A DNA stretch of 64,000 nt. Origin: Lachnospiraceae bacterium. Lineage in GTDB: Bacteria; Bacillota; Clostridia; Lachnospirales; Lachnospiraceae. Numbering within the stretch: the stretch's first letter is position 1; each line of letters starts with the position of its first letter. The position numbers and the translations under genes were made by a program. This document shows, in pieces, positions 45,566 to 54,838 of the stretch. The notes beneath the pieces were generated by a model. It was given only the letters and a program-made list of their open reading frames with translations. It did not search any database and had not been told where the DNA came from. The stretch is from contig JAILJP010000030.1 of NCBI GenBank assembly GCA_024694625.1, positions 1-64,000 on the forward strand. The letters are read 5' to 3'.

Positions 45566-48214
45566 ATGGCTGAATATACACCAATGATGCAACAATATTT
45601 AAAAACAAAATCGGAATATTCGGATTGTATCTTGTTTTACAGACTGGGTGATTTTTACGAGATGTTTTTTGATGATGCAAAAATTGTTTCAAAAGAATTG
45701 GAACTTACCTTAACGGGGAAAGCCTGTGGTATGGAAGAAAGAGCTCCTATGTGTGGAGTTCCTTTTCATGCTGTGGACAATTATCTCCCGAGACTGGTAA
45801 ACAAAGGCTACAAGGTTGCTATTTGTGAACAGGTGGAAGATCCCAAGGAAGCAAAGGGTATCGTAAAAAGAGAAGTAATTCGCGTGGTTACGCCTGGAAC
45901 CAATATTGATGCGGCTTCTTTGGATGAATCAAAAAATAACTATATTATGAGTGTGGTTTATCAAATTGATCGTTTTGGTTTGGCCTTTGCCGATGTTTCC
46001 ACCGGTGATTTTTTCCTTACGGAAGTGGATTCTCAAAGAAAGCTTTTTGATGAATTAAATAAGTTTCATCCATCTGAATTGATTTGTAATGAAGCCTTTT
46101 ATATGAGTGGCATTTCCATTGATGAACTTCGCAACCGTTATCATCTTTTGGTTTCATCTTTAGATGCAGTTTATTTCGAAGATTCCTTTGTAAAAGATGT
46201 GATTTTGCGACACTTTAAGAGTATGTCATTGGAGGCTTTGGGTATTTCTGATTTCCCTGCAGGTGTGGCTGCAGCCGGTTCTTTGTTGCAATATCTTATG
46301 GATACGCAAAAATCCGATTTACATCATATGAATCGTATTGTTCCCTATGTAAACGGAAACTATATGATGATTGATTCTTCATCAAGACGAAATCTTGAAC
46401 TTGTGGAGACTATGAGAGAAAAGGAAAAGCGGGGATCATTGCTTTGGGTTTTGGATAAGACCAAGACGGCTATGGGAGCGAGAACCCTTCGCAGTTTTAT
46501 TGAACAGCCTTTAATTCATAAAGAAGATATTATAAAACGTCAGGAAGGTGTGGCGGAGTTTAACAAGCACTTAATCTCCAGAGAAGAGTTACGGGAATAT
46601 TTAAATCCCGTTTATGATTTGGAGCGATTAATGACTAGAATTGCATATCAAACCGCCAATCCCAGAGACTTGATTGCATTTAAAAATTCCATTGGGGTAA
46701 TTCCCGGAATAAAAGCAGCCTTAGGTGATTTTCACAGTGATGTTTTGGTGGAATTAAATGATGCCATGGATGCCCTTTCGGATTTATATCAACTGATTGA
46801 TGAATCCATTAAAGAAGAACCTCCCGTATTGGTCCATGATGGAGGAATTGTTAAAGAGGGCTTCAACGAGGAAGTGGACCGACTTCGAAAAGCAAAGACA
46901 GAAGGAAAGTCCTGGCTGGCCGAATTGGAAGCAAAGGAAAAAGATAAAACAGGAATCAAGAATCTCCGTATCAAATACAATAAGGTTTTTGGTTACTTTT
47001 TAGAGGTGACAAATTCCTATTTGGATTTGGTGCCGGATTATTTTATTCGGAAACAGACTTTGACCAATGCTGAGCGATTCTACACTCCGGAATTAAAGGA
47101 GTTGGAAAACACTATTTTAGGTGCGGAAGAGCGATTGACTTCATTGGAGTATGAGCTTTACAAAAACATTTTGGATTCCATTAATTCTCAGGTGGATCGT
47201 ATCCAAAAAACAGCGAGAGCCATTGCACATTTGGATGTATTTTTGTCCCTTGCTTATGTAGCGGAAAAGAACCATTATGTAAGACCAAAGATTACAGAAG
47301 ACGGTGTGATCAAAATTGAAGGGGGACGTCATCCTGTAGTGGAAAAAATGATGGACAATGATATGTTCATCAAAAACGATACCTTCTTAGACGAAAAGAA
47401 AAATCGTGTATCTATTATCACCGGTCCGAATATGGCGGGTAAATACACCTATATGAGACAAACAGCTCTAATTGTTTTAATGGCTCAGATCGGAAGTTTT
47501 GTTCCTGCAGACAAAGCCAAGATTGGAATTGTAGATCGTATCTTTACCAGAGTAGGAGCTTCCGATGATTTGGCTTCAGGACAGTCTACTTTTATGGTTG
47601 AGATGAATGAAGTTGCTAATATTTTAAAAAATGCAACCCCCAATTCTCTTTTGATTTTGGATGAAATAGGAAGAGGAACTTCTACCTTTGATGGACTTTC
47701 CATTGCCTGGGCGGTTGTAGAACATGTTGCAGATACAAAGATTTTAGGAGCAAAGACCTTATTTGCTACTCATTATCATGAACTTACGGAGCTGGAGGGA
47801 AAACTTGATGGAGTAAATAACTATTGTATTGCCGTTAAAGAAAACGGTGACGATATTGTATTTCTTCGAAAGATTGTTCCTGGTGGTGCAGACAAGAGTT
47901 ATGGTATTCAGGTAGCCAAGCTGGCTGGCGTCCCCGATTCCGTTACGGAAAGGGCAAAAGAAATTGTCAGTGCCTTGGTGAAAAATGATATTGCCGATGT
48001 GGCGAGAAATCTTGCTGCGGAAAGCGCCGGATTAAAAGTGAAACCGGTGATTAAAACTGATGAAGTGGAATTAAATCAAATGACACTTTTTGATACGGTT
48101 TCCGATTCAGATATTATTCATGAGATTACAGAATTGGATATTAAGAATCTCACTCCCATAGATGCATTAAACATTTTAAACGAGTTACAGAGTAAGGTGA
48201 AGAATCGATGGTAG
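45566..48214 (+). CDS. mutS: DNA mismatch repair protein MutS
   Basis: Recognises mismatches and recruits MutL. At 882 residues it is full length: mismatch-binding domain I (about 1-115, with the F-x-E element as FYEMFFDDA), connector, lever and clamp domains, and a C-terminal ABC ATPase. The Walker B region DEIGRGTSTFDG (from 699) is intact, but Walker A reads GPNMAGKYTYMRQ, with Tyr627 where the Mg-coordinating Ser is expected. The open frame begins at 45533 inside the previous gene; the ATG at 45566, with AGGATGG upstream, gives the standard start. mutL overlaps its 3' end. Confidence 0.95.
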   Translation: MAEYTPMMQQYLKTKSEYSDCILFYRLGDFYEMFFDDAKIVSKELELTLTGKACGMEERAPMCGVPFHAVDNYLPRLVNKGYKVAICEQVEDPKEAKGIVKREVIRVVTPGTNIDAASLDESKNNYIMSVVYQIDRFGLAFADVSTGDFFLTEVDSQRKLFDELNKFHPSELICNEAFYMSGISIDELRNRYHLLVSSLDAVYFEDSFVKDVILRHFKSMSLEALGISDFPAGVAAAGSLLQYLMDTQKSDLHHMNRIVPYVNGNYMMIDSSSRRNLELVETMREKEKRGSLLWVLDKTKTAMGARTLRSFIEQPLIHKEDIIKRQEGVAEFNKHLISREELREYLNPVYDLERLMTRIAYQTANPRDLIAFKNSIGVIPGIKAALGDFHSDVLVELNDAMDALSDLYQLIDESIKEEPPVLVHDGGIVKEGFNEEVDRLRKAKTEGKSWLAELEAKEKDKTGIKNLRIKYNKVFGYFLEVTNSYLDLVPDYFIRKQTLTNAERFYTPELKELENTILGAEERLTSLEYELYKNILDSINSQVDRIQKTARAIAHLDVFLSLAYVAEKNHYVRPKITEDGVIKIEGGRHPVVEKMMDNDMFIKNDTFLDEKKNRVSIITGPNMAGKYTYMRQTALIVLMAQIGSFVPADKAKIGIVDRIFTRVGASDDLASGQSTFMVEMNEVANILKNATPNSLLILDEIGRGTSTFDGLSIAWAVVEHVADTKILGAKTLFATHYHELTELEGKLDGVNNYCIAVKENGDDIVFLRKIVPGGADKSYGIQVAKLAGVPDSVTERAKEIVSALVKNDIADVARNLAAESAGLKVKPVIKTDEVELNQMTLFDTVSDSDIIHEITELDIKNLTPIDALNILNELQSKVKNRW

Positions 48215-50121
48215 AAACACAAAAGATTGAACTGCTAAATCAGGAAACAATTGATAAAATCGCAGCGGGAGAAGTGGTGGAACGACCTGCTTCCGTTGTA
48301 AAAGAACTGGTGGAAAATGCCATTGATGCAAAAAGTACTGCCGTTACTGTAGAGATTAAAGATGGTGGTATTTCCATGATTCGAATTACGGATAATGGAT
48401 GTGGTATTCCAAGAGATGAAATCCAAAAAGCTTTTTTGCGCCATTCCACTAGCAAGATTCGAAAGGTGGAAGACTTGGACGGCATTCGTTCCTTGGGATT
48501 CCGTGGAGAGGCCTTGTCTTCCATTGCTGCAGTTTCCAGAGTGGAATTGCTGACAAAGACTTCTGATGAACTTACCGGAACTTCCTATCGAATTGAGGGT
48601 GGAGAGGAAAAAGAACTTTTGGAAATGGGGACTCCCGATGGAACCACCTTTTTTGTACGCCAGTTATTTTATAACACTCCCGCCAGAAAAAAGTTTTTGA
48701 AATCACCTATGACAGAGGGAAATTATATTGCCGAAGTAGTGGAAAAATTGGCGATTTCCCATCCTGAAGTTGCATTTCGTCTTTTGGTAAACGGAAATGA
48801 AAAATTTGCCACTGCGGGCAATGGAAATTTAAAGGATGTAATCTATCAGATTTACGGATTGGAGATTACAAAAGAACTGATTGAAATTCATGAGGAAACC
48901 CCTCATTTTTATATTCACGGATATATTGGAACTCCTTTGATTAATCGAGGAAACAGAGGCTATGAAAGCTTTTTTGTAAATGGAAGATATGTAAAAAGCC
49001 AAACTCTGATGTGCTCCGTGGAAGCCGGTTATGAAGGTTTTTTAATGCAACATCAGTATCCCTTTGTCATTCTGAATTTGGATTTTTCTTCTCATGAAGT
49101 GGATGTAAATGTACATCCCACAAAGCAGGAAGTAAGATTCCAAAATAATGATATTATAGCCGATGATTTGAAGCATCTGATTTCCTATAAATTAAAGGTG
49201 CGGGAAGATATTTCCACCGTTCCTTTAACAGATAAGGATACTGTTGAAGTTACCGTAGAAAAAATAAAAGGTGCGGAGCCTTTTGAAACTTCCCACTTAC
49301 AGGATTTTAAAGCAAAAATCGAAGAAAGAATCCTACAAGAAAAAGAAGAGGTTAACTTTGACTATCGAAAAGCTTATCAGCCCATTGCCATAAATGTGGG
49401 AGATACGAAATCTGTTTCTACACCGGTAGAAGAGGAGACTGTGGTTTCAGAGTCTCACACTTTTGATGCGCCTGAAGTTTCACCTTCCAAACCCCAGGTA
49501 AAACCTACTTTTGTACAACAGACGTTTTTGGATGAGGCTTCCGTAAAACAACACCGTATTATCGGTCAGGTTTTTGATACCTATTGGATGGTAGAATTTG
49601 ACGGCTGTTTGTATATCATAGATCAACATGCAGCCCATGAAAAAGTATTGTTCGAACGAACCATGAAAAGATTGAAGGAAAAGGAGATGACATCTCAGCA
49701 GATTTCTCCTCCCATTATTGTGTCTTTGTCAGAAACAGACAAAAATCTTTTGTTTGAAAATGAAGAAAGTTTTCGAAAAGTAGGATACGAATTCTCTTCT
49801 TTTGGAGGAAGTGAAGTATCTTTGACAGCCATTCCTGACAACTTGTTTGGAATAGATGCAAAAGAGTTATTTTTAAACACCATTGCTGCACTATCTGATG
49901 TGGGTCGTTCCTCCAACAGTGATTTGATTTTGGAAAAAGTGGCGTCTATGTCATGTAAGGCTGCGGTAAAGGGCCATGACCATTTATCCTTACCAGAAAT
50001 CGAAACCTTAATTTCCGATTTACTTTCTTTGGAGAACCCTTATCACTGTCCCCATGGAAGACCAACCATTATTCGAATGACACAGTACGAATTAGATAAG
50101 AAATTTAAAAGGATCGTATAA
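48208..50121 (+). CDS. mutL: DNA mismatch repair protein MutL
   Basis: The mismatch repair matchmaker and endonuclease. The 637-residue protein has an N-terminal GHKL ATPase with ELVENAIDA, DNGCGI and GFRGEALSSI, a variable linker (about 340-440), and a C-terminal domain with the metal-dependent nuclease motif DQHAAHE (472-478), as in species lacking MutH. It overlaps mutS by 7 bp and miaA by 1 bp, so the three genes are translationally coupled. Confidence 0.97.
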   Translation: MVETQKIELLNQETIDKIAAGEVVERPASVVKELVENAIDAKSTAVTVEIKDGGISMIRITDNGCGIPRDEIQKAFLRHSTSKIRKVEDLDGIRSLGFRGEALSSIAAVSRVELLTKTSDELTGTSYRIEGGEEKELLEMGTPDGTTFFVRQLFYNTPARKKFLKSPMTEGNYIAEVVEKLAISHPEVAFRLLVNGNEKFATAGNGNLKDVIYQIYGLEITKELIEIHEETPHFYIHGYIGTPLINRGNRGYESFFVNGRYVKSQTLMCSVEAGYEGFLMQHQYPFVILNLDFSSHEVDVNVHPTKQEVRFQNNDIIADDLKHLISYKLKVREDISTVPLTDKDTVEVTVEKIKGAEPFETSHLQDFKAKIEERILQEKEEVNFDYRKAYQPIAINVGDTKSVSTPVEEETVVSESHTFDAPEVSPSKPQVKPTFVQQTFLDEASVKQHRIIGQVFDTYWMVEFDGCLYIIDQHAAHEKVLFERTMKRLKEKEMTSQQISPPIIVSLSETDKNLLFENEESFRKVGYEFSSFGGSEVSLTAIPDNLFGIDAKELFLNTIAALSDVGRSSNSDLILEKVASMSCKAAVKGHDHLSLPEIETLISDLLSLENPYHCPHGRPTIIRMTQYELDKKFKRIV

Positions 50122-51068
50122 TGAAGAAACCTCTTGTGATTGTTGCCGGACCTACGGCTACTGGAAAAAGTAAATATTCCGTTTTGTTTTCAAAACGCCA
50201 TAACGGTGCCGTGATTTCTGCCGATTCCATGCAGGTGTATAAATACATGGATATTGGCTCCGCAAAAATCACCAAAGAGGAAATGCAGGGCGTTCCCCAT
50301 TATTTGGTGGATGTTTTGGAACCCAAAGAGGAGTTCCATGTTGCCAGATTTCAGTCCATGGCAAAAGATGCGCTAAGGGATATTTATGAAAAAAATCAAA
50401 TCCCTGTGGTATGCGGCGGAACCGGATTTTATATTCAGGCTTTGTTGTATGGAATTGATTTTTCTTCCGGAGAAGAAAACAATAACCTTCGACAGGAATT
50501 ACAATGTTTTGCAGATGAACATGGGGCTCATGCTTTGTTTGAACGCTTAAGAGCAGTTGACCCCAAATCCTGTGAACTCATTCATGAAAATAATGTAAAA
50601 CGGGTAATCCGTGCCATTGAATATTATGAAACCACAGGGAAACCGATTTCCTTGCATAATGCCAGAGAAAAGGAAAAAGAATCGGAATACAACTTTGCGT
50701 TTTTCGTATTAAATGATGATCGTCAAAAGTTATATGACGGGATTGACCGCCGAGTAGATGAGATGGTAGAAATGGGTCTGTTTGACGAGGTGAAACGTCT
50801 GAAAGAAATGGGATATTCCAAAGACTATGTATCCATGCAGGGCTTGGGATATAAAGAGGTTTTGGATGCCTTAAACGGTGATATTACCTTTGAAGAGGCT
50901 GTGTATCGAATCAAGCGGGATACACGACATTTTGCAAAACGCCAGATTACCTGGTTTAAAAGAGAAAAAGATGTTGTTTGGATTGATAAATCACAATTTG
51001 AATATAATGATGAAAGAATTCTTTCCTTCATTGAGGAGGAATGTAAAAAGAGGAATATTCTATGTTAG
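50121..51068 (+). CDS. miaA: tRNA dimethylallyltransferase
   Basis: Adds a dimethylallyl group to A37 of tRNAs reading codons that start with U. The 315-residue length is standard. The P-loop GPTATGKS (10-17), ISADSMQVY, VVCGGTGFY and the QITWFKRE segment near the C-terminus are all present. It follows mutL with a one-base overlap (TAATG), the usual mutL-miaA order, and overlaps the following PLP enzyme gene by 7 bp. Confidence 0.96.
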   Translation: MKKPLVIVAGPTATGKSKYSVLFSKRHNGAVISADSMQVYKYMDIGSAKITKEEMQGVPHYLVDVLEPKEEFHVARFQSMAKDALRDIYEKNQIPVVCGGTGFYIQALLYGIDFSSGEENNNLRQELQCFADEHGAHALFERLRAVDPKSCELIHENNVKRVIRAIEYYETTGKPISLHNAREKEKESEYNFAFFVLNDDRQKLYDGIDRRVDEMVEMGLFDEVKRLKEMGYSKDYVSMQGLGYKEVLDALNGDITFEEAVYRIKRDTRHFAKRQITWFKREKDVVWIDKSQFEYNDERILSFIEEECKKRNILC

Positions 51069-52354
51069 ACATGTATGAAATGTACAAAGAGATTGGTATT
51101 TCAAAAGAAGTATATGAATTTGGGGAAAAGATTTTAGAGGATTTAAAAGATCGCTTTGAAGAATTTGATCGGGTTTGTGAGTATAACCAGTTGAAGGTAC
51201 TTCAGGCAATGCGCAAAAACAAAGTCAGCGCAGAATGTCTTTTGGGAACAACGGGTTACGGCTACAATGATTTGGGTAGAGAGACCTTAGAGCGAGTGTA
51301 TGCAGATACCTTCAAAGGTGAAGATGCTTTGGTTCGTCCTCAGATTACTTGTGGTACCCATGCGTTGGCCCTAGCTTTAATGTCAAATCTTCGTCCCGGG
51401 GATGAACTTTTGTCTCCTGTGGGAAAGCCCTATGATACTTTGGAAGAAGTAATTGGTATCCGTCCTTCTCAGGGATCTTTGGCAGAATACAACATCACCT
51501 ACCGTCAGGTGGATTTACTCTCTGACGGAGGATTTGATTATGAAAATATCAAAAAGGCCATCAATGAAAAAACAAAATTGGTAACGATTCAGCGTTCCAA
51601 AGGATACGCTATGCGTCCTTCTTTTTCCGTAGAACGAATCGGAGAATTGATTTCCTTCATAAAAGAAATCAAACCTGACGTTTTGGTTATGGTGGACAAC
51701 TGCTACGGTGAGTTTGTTGAGACAAGAGAACCTTTGGAAGTGGGCGCTGACATGATTGTTGGTTCTTTGATTAAGAATCCCGGCGGCGGATTAGCGCCTA
51801 CCGGTGGTTATATTGTTGGAAAGAAAGAGTGTATTGAAAATGCAGCACATCGCCTTACTTCACCGGGCCTTGGAAAAGAAGTAGGAGCGTCTTTGGGAAT
51901 GAATCAAAGTTTGTTCCAGGGATTTTTTATGGCTCCTACGGTTACAAATTCCGCTTTGAAGTCTGCGGTATTTGCTGCAAACATTTATGAAAAATTAGGC
52001 TATCATGTGGTCCCCAATGCTACAGAATCCCGTCACGATATTATTCAGTCTGTGGAATTGAAATCCGAAGAAGCTTTGATTGCTTTTTGTAAGGGTATTC
52101 AGTCTGCGGCTCCCGTGGATTCTTATGTAACACCAGAACCTTGGGATATGCCGGGATATGATGCAAAAGTTATTATGGCTGCAGGAGCTTTTGTACAGGG
52201 CTCTTCCATAGAACTTTCTGCTGATGGACCTTTGAAACCCCCTTACGCAGTGTATTTCCAGGGTGGTTTGACCTGGTATCACGGCAAGGTTGGAATCTTA
52301 ATGTCCTTGCAAAAACTTTATGAGGCGAACCTTGTTATGGATATTTTGTTATGA
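51062..52354 (+). CDS. Methionine gamma-lyase-family PLP protein (YnbB/'aluminium resistance' type)
   Basis: A 430-residue fold-type I PLP enzyme of the COG4100 family, labelled aluminium-resistance protein or methionine gamma-lyase family. The PLP lysine is probably Lys238 in SLIKNPGGGLAPTGGY. It is cystathionine-beta-lyase-like, but the substrate of this branch is unknown. In B. subtilis its homologue is also near the miaA/hfq region. The ATG overlaps miaA by 7 bp and is preceded by AGAGG. The promoter of the shape cluster is embedded in its last codons. Confidence 0.85.
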   Translation: MLDMYEMYKEIGISKEVYEFGEKILEDLKDRFEEFDRVCEYNQLKVLQAMRKNKVSAECLLGTTGYGYNDLGRETLERVYADTFKGEDALVRPQITCGTHALALALMSNLRPGDELLSPVGKPYDTLEEVIGIRPSQGSLAEYNITYRQVDLLSDGGFDYENIKKAINEKTKLVTIQRSKGYAMRPSFSVERIGELISFIKEIKPDVLVMVDNCYGEFVETREPLEVGADMIVGSLIKNPGGGLAPTGGYIVGKKECIENAAHRLTSPGLGKEVGASLGMNQSLFQGFFMAPTVTNSALKSAVFAANIYEKLGYHVVPNATESRHDIIQSVELKSEEALIAFCKGIQSAAPVDSYVTPEPWDMPGYDAKVIMAAGAFVQGSSIELSADGPLKPPYAVYFQGGLTWYHGKVGILMSLQKLYEANLVMDILL

Positions 52355-52360
52355 TAAAAT
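52332..52360 (+). promoter_or_regulatory. Probable promoter of the mreBCD-PBP2 cluster
   Basis: TTGTTA (52332-52337), a 17-bp spacer and TAAAAT (52355-52360), overlapping the end of the PLP-enzyme gene. The leader before mreB would be about 55 nt. Confidence 0.55.
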
Positions 52361-52420
52361 ATCTTAGTTAAAATACACAAAATCCGAGCTTGAATTCGGT
52401 TTATATACTAAGGAGGAATC

Positions 52421-53434
52421 ATGAACAACGGTTACGGAATTGACCTGGGTACAGGTAATTTAAAAATATTTTCACTTACATCAGGTGAAGTTACAAATCA
52501 AAAAAATACCATTGCCATTGTGAATAAAAATGAAATGTATGCTTATGGTGATGATGCTTATTCTATGTATGAAAAGGCACCTGAAACCATTTGTGTATCA
52601 TTTCCCATTATCAATGGTGTAATTGCTGATTTTGACAATATGCAGACCATGCTTTTGGAAGTATTGGAAAACAATGTAAAAGCGAAATTAAAGGGCTCTG
52701 ATATTGTAATTGCCGTTCCTACTGACATTACAGAAGTAGAAAAGAAGGCATTTTATGATATGTTTGCAAAAACAAAGATTAAAGCAAAGAGTATTTCTCT
52801 TTGTGAAAAGCCTTTGGCGGATGCCCTTGGAATGGATTTGGATATTACCGAACCTACCGGTGTAATGGTAGTGGATGTTGGTGCTGATACCACAGAAATT
52901 TCCGTAATTTCTTTGGGTGGTTTGGTATTAAGTGAACTGTTGCCCTATGGTGGAAACAAATTGGATGAATCCATTGTTACTTACATGAAACGTAAGTTTA
53001 ATCTTTTGATTGGAAAGAAAACTGCGAAATCATTAAAAGAAGGGATTGGAGCAGCTGTTTCCGGACAAAATACTTCTATGCAGATCGTTGGTAGAGACGT
53101 AGTATCCGGTCTTCCTATTGAGATGGATGTGGCTTCGGACATTGTCTTCGAAGGAATGAAGGACGACTTAAACAATATTTGTACTTCCATAAAAATGACA
53201 TTGGAAAAGGTTCCCCCGGAATTGGCAAAGGATATTGTAAAATCCGGTATTTATTTAACCGGTGGCGGTTCTTTGATTAGGGAATTCGCATCCTATATTA
53301 CAAATGTTACCAATATCAAGGTAAACGTTGCACAAAACGGAGAAGAAACTGTTGCCCGTGGACTTGGAAAAGTCTTAAGTGACGAAAAGTATCGCCGTTT
53401 TGGTTATAGTATGAAATCACGTATTTTTAGTTAA
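52421..53434 (+). CDS. mreB: MreB/Mbl-family rod-shape actin homologue
   Basis: A bacterial actin that guides lateral wall synthesis at the membrane. The 337 residues have the phosphate-1 motif GIDLGTGNLK (5-14), phosphate-2 VVDVGADTTE and the adenosine motif YLTGGGSLI. Phosphate-1 differs from the usual GIDLGTANT, so this may be a paralogue and another mreB may exist elsewhere. It heads the operon with mreC, mreD and PBP2; AAGGAGG precedes the ATG. Confidence 0.93.
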   Translation: MNNGYGIDLGTGNLKIFSLTSGEVTNQKNTIAIVNKNEMYAYGDDAYSMYEKAPETICVSFPIINGVIADFDNMQTMLLEVLENNVKAKLKGSDIVIAVPTDITEVEKKAFYDMFAKTKIKAKSISLCEKPLADALGMDLDITEPTGVMVVDVGADTTEISVISLGGLVLSELLPYGGNKLDESIVTYMKRKFNLLIGKKTAKSLKEGIGAAVSGQNTSMQIVGRDVVSGLPIEMDVASDIVFEGMKDDLNNICTSIKMTLEKVPPELAKDIVKSGIYLTGGGSLIREFASYITNVTNIKVNVAQNGEETVARGLGKVLSDEKYRRFGYSMKSRIFS

Positions 53435-53445
53435 CAGGATGGATT

Positions 53446-54312
53446 ATGAGACAAAGAAATAAAATAACAATTCCCACAGGCGGATTGTTTCTAATTTTAA
53501 TTACGGTTTGTTTCATGCTTTTGGCATTAAGTTATGTTACTGGCTTTTCCGGAGGACCGGTTCAGACAGTAGCAAATTACATCTTTGTTCCCATGCAAAA
53601 GGGTTTGGACTTTATTGGAAACGGGATTACCGAAAGTACGGAAGATGCCAAGACAAAAGAAGAGTTGCTTGCGGAAAACGAAAGTTTAACCAAGCAGGTA
53701 GAGGAGTTAACGACTCAGCTTACCAATATGCAGCTTCAGCAGGAAGAATTGGAACGCTTGGAAAAGCTTCATGATTTGGCTACGGATTATGGCCAGTATG
53801 ATACCGTTGGAGCTCACGTTATCGCAAAGGGAACCAGTAACTGGTTCAATACCTTTACCATTGATAAAGGAACCAATGATGGGGTAAAGGTAAATATGAA
53901 TATTATTTCCGGTAGTGGACTTGTTGGTATTGTTACGGAGGTTGGTCCCAGTTATGCGGTGGTTCGTTCCGTAATTGACGACAATTCTTCCGTTAGTTCC
54001 ATGATTCTTGCTACCTCTGACAATTGTATTGTGTCCGGAGATTTGGAATTGATGACGGATAGCAATATGATTGAGCTTACGGATTTGGAAGATCCCGATA
54101 ATGAAGTGGAAGTAGGAACGGCAGTTGTTACCTCCAATATCAGTAGCAAATTTTTGCCGGGGATTTTAATTGGATATGTTAGTGAATTAAAGGAAGATGC
54201 TAACAATCTTACAAAGTCCGGAACCATTACACCTGTGGTTGACTTTAAACACTTACAGGAAGTATTGGTTATTTTGGAATTAAAAGAAACAGGAAACTCA
54301 GATGGAAATTAA
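53446..54312 (+). CDS. mreC: Rod shape-determining protein MreC
   Basis: A bitopic protein linking MreB filaments to the outside wall machinery and activating PBP2. Of 288 residues: a short cytosolic start, a membrane segment (about 12-32), a coiled coil (about 67-108) and a beta-rich extracytoplasmic domain (about 115-285) with GTSNWFNTFTIDKG and GLVGIVTEVGPSYA as family markers. It starts 11 bp after mreB and overlaps mreD by 11 bp. Confidence 0.94.
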   Translation: MRQRNKITIPTGGLFLILITVCFMLLALSYVTGFSGGPVQTVANYIFVPMQKGLDFIGNGITESTEDAKTKEELLAENESLTKQVEELTTQLTNMQLQQEELERLEKLHDLATDYGQYDTVGAHVIAKGTSNWFNTFTIDKGTNDGVKVNMNIISGSGLVGIVTEVGPSYAVVRSVIDDNSSVSSMILATSDNCIVSGDLELMTDSNMIELTDLEDPDNEVEVGTAVVTSNISSKFLPGILIGYVSELKEDANNLTKSGTITPVVDFKHLQEVLVILELKETGNSDGN

Positions 54313-54838
54313 GCCTATAATTAAAAGAATAATCGCATATGTATTGGTTACGGTAGTGTATTTTTTACTCCATACCAGTGTGTTTCCGAATTTTCAGTTA
54401 GGAGGAATCGCTCCCAATGTTATGGTGATTCTGGTTTCTGTTATTGGATTTATGAGAGGCGGAAATACCGCCTTGGTATTGGGCATGGCTTCCGGAATTC
54501 TTTTGGATATGTTTTCTGGAAGTTATTTTGGAATGTATGCCGTCATCTATCTTGTAATCGGTTTTATTAACAGTGGTTTTCATCAGTTGTTTTTTGGCGA
54601 TGATATGAAATTGCCGCTGTTTTTAATTGCCAGCAGTGATTTTGTATATGGATTGTTGGTTTACGGTTGCATTTACTTTATGCGTGCCAGATACGATTTT
54701 GGTTTTTATTTGTTCCATGTAATGATACCGGAGGTTGTATATACAGTTTTGGTATCTTTGGTGTTGTATTTCCCTATTTATTATTTGGAACAGTGGTTAA
54801 ATAAGTCAGATAAAAGGAGCGAACGGAAACTTGTTTGA
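54302..54838 (+). CDS. mreD: Rod shape-determining protein MreD
   Basis: A 178-residue integral membrane protein with about five to six hydrophobic segments, the partner of MreC in the elongasome. The conserved PNVMVILVSVIGFMRG segment matches the family. The gene overlaps mreC by 11 bp at its start and the PBP2 gene by 8 bp at its end, consistent with coupled, stoichiometric translation. Confidence 0.92.
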   Translation: MEIKPIIKRIIAYVLVTVVYFLLHTSVFPNFQLGGIAPNVMVILVSVIGFMRGGNTALVLGMASGILLDMFSGSYFGMYAVIYLVIGFINSGFHQLFFGDDMKLPLFLIASSDFVYGLLVYGCIYFMRARYDFGFYLFHVMIPEVVYTVLVSLVLYFPIYYLEQWLNKSDKRSERKLV

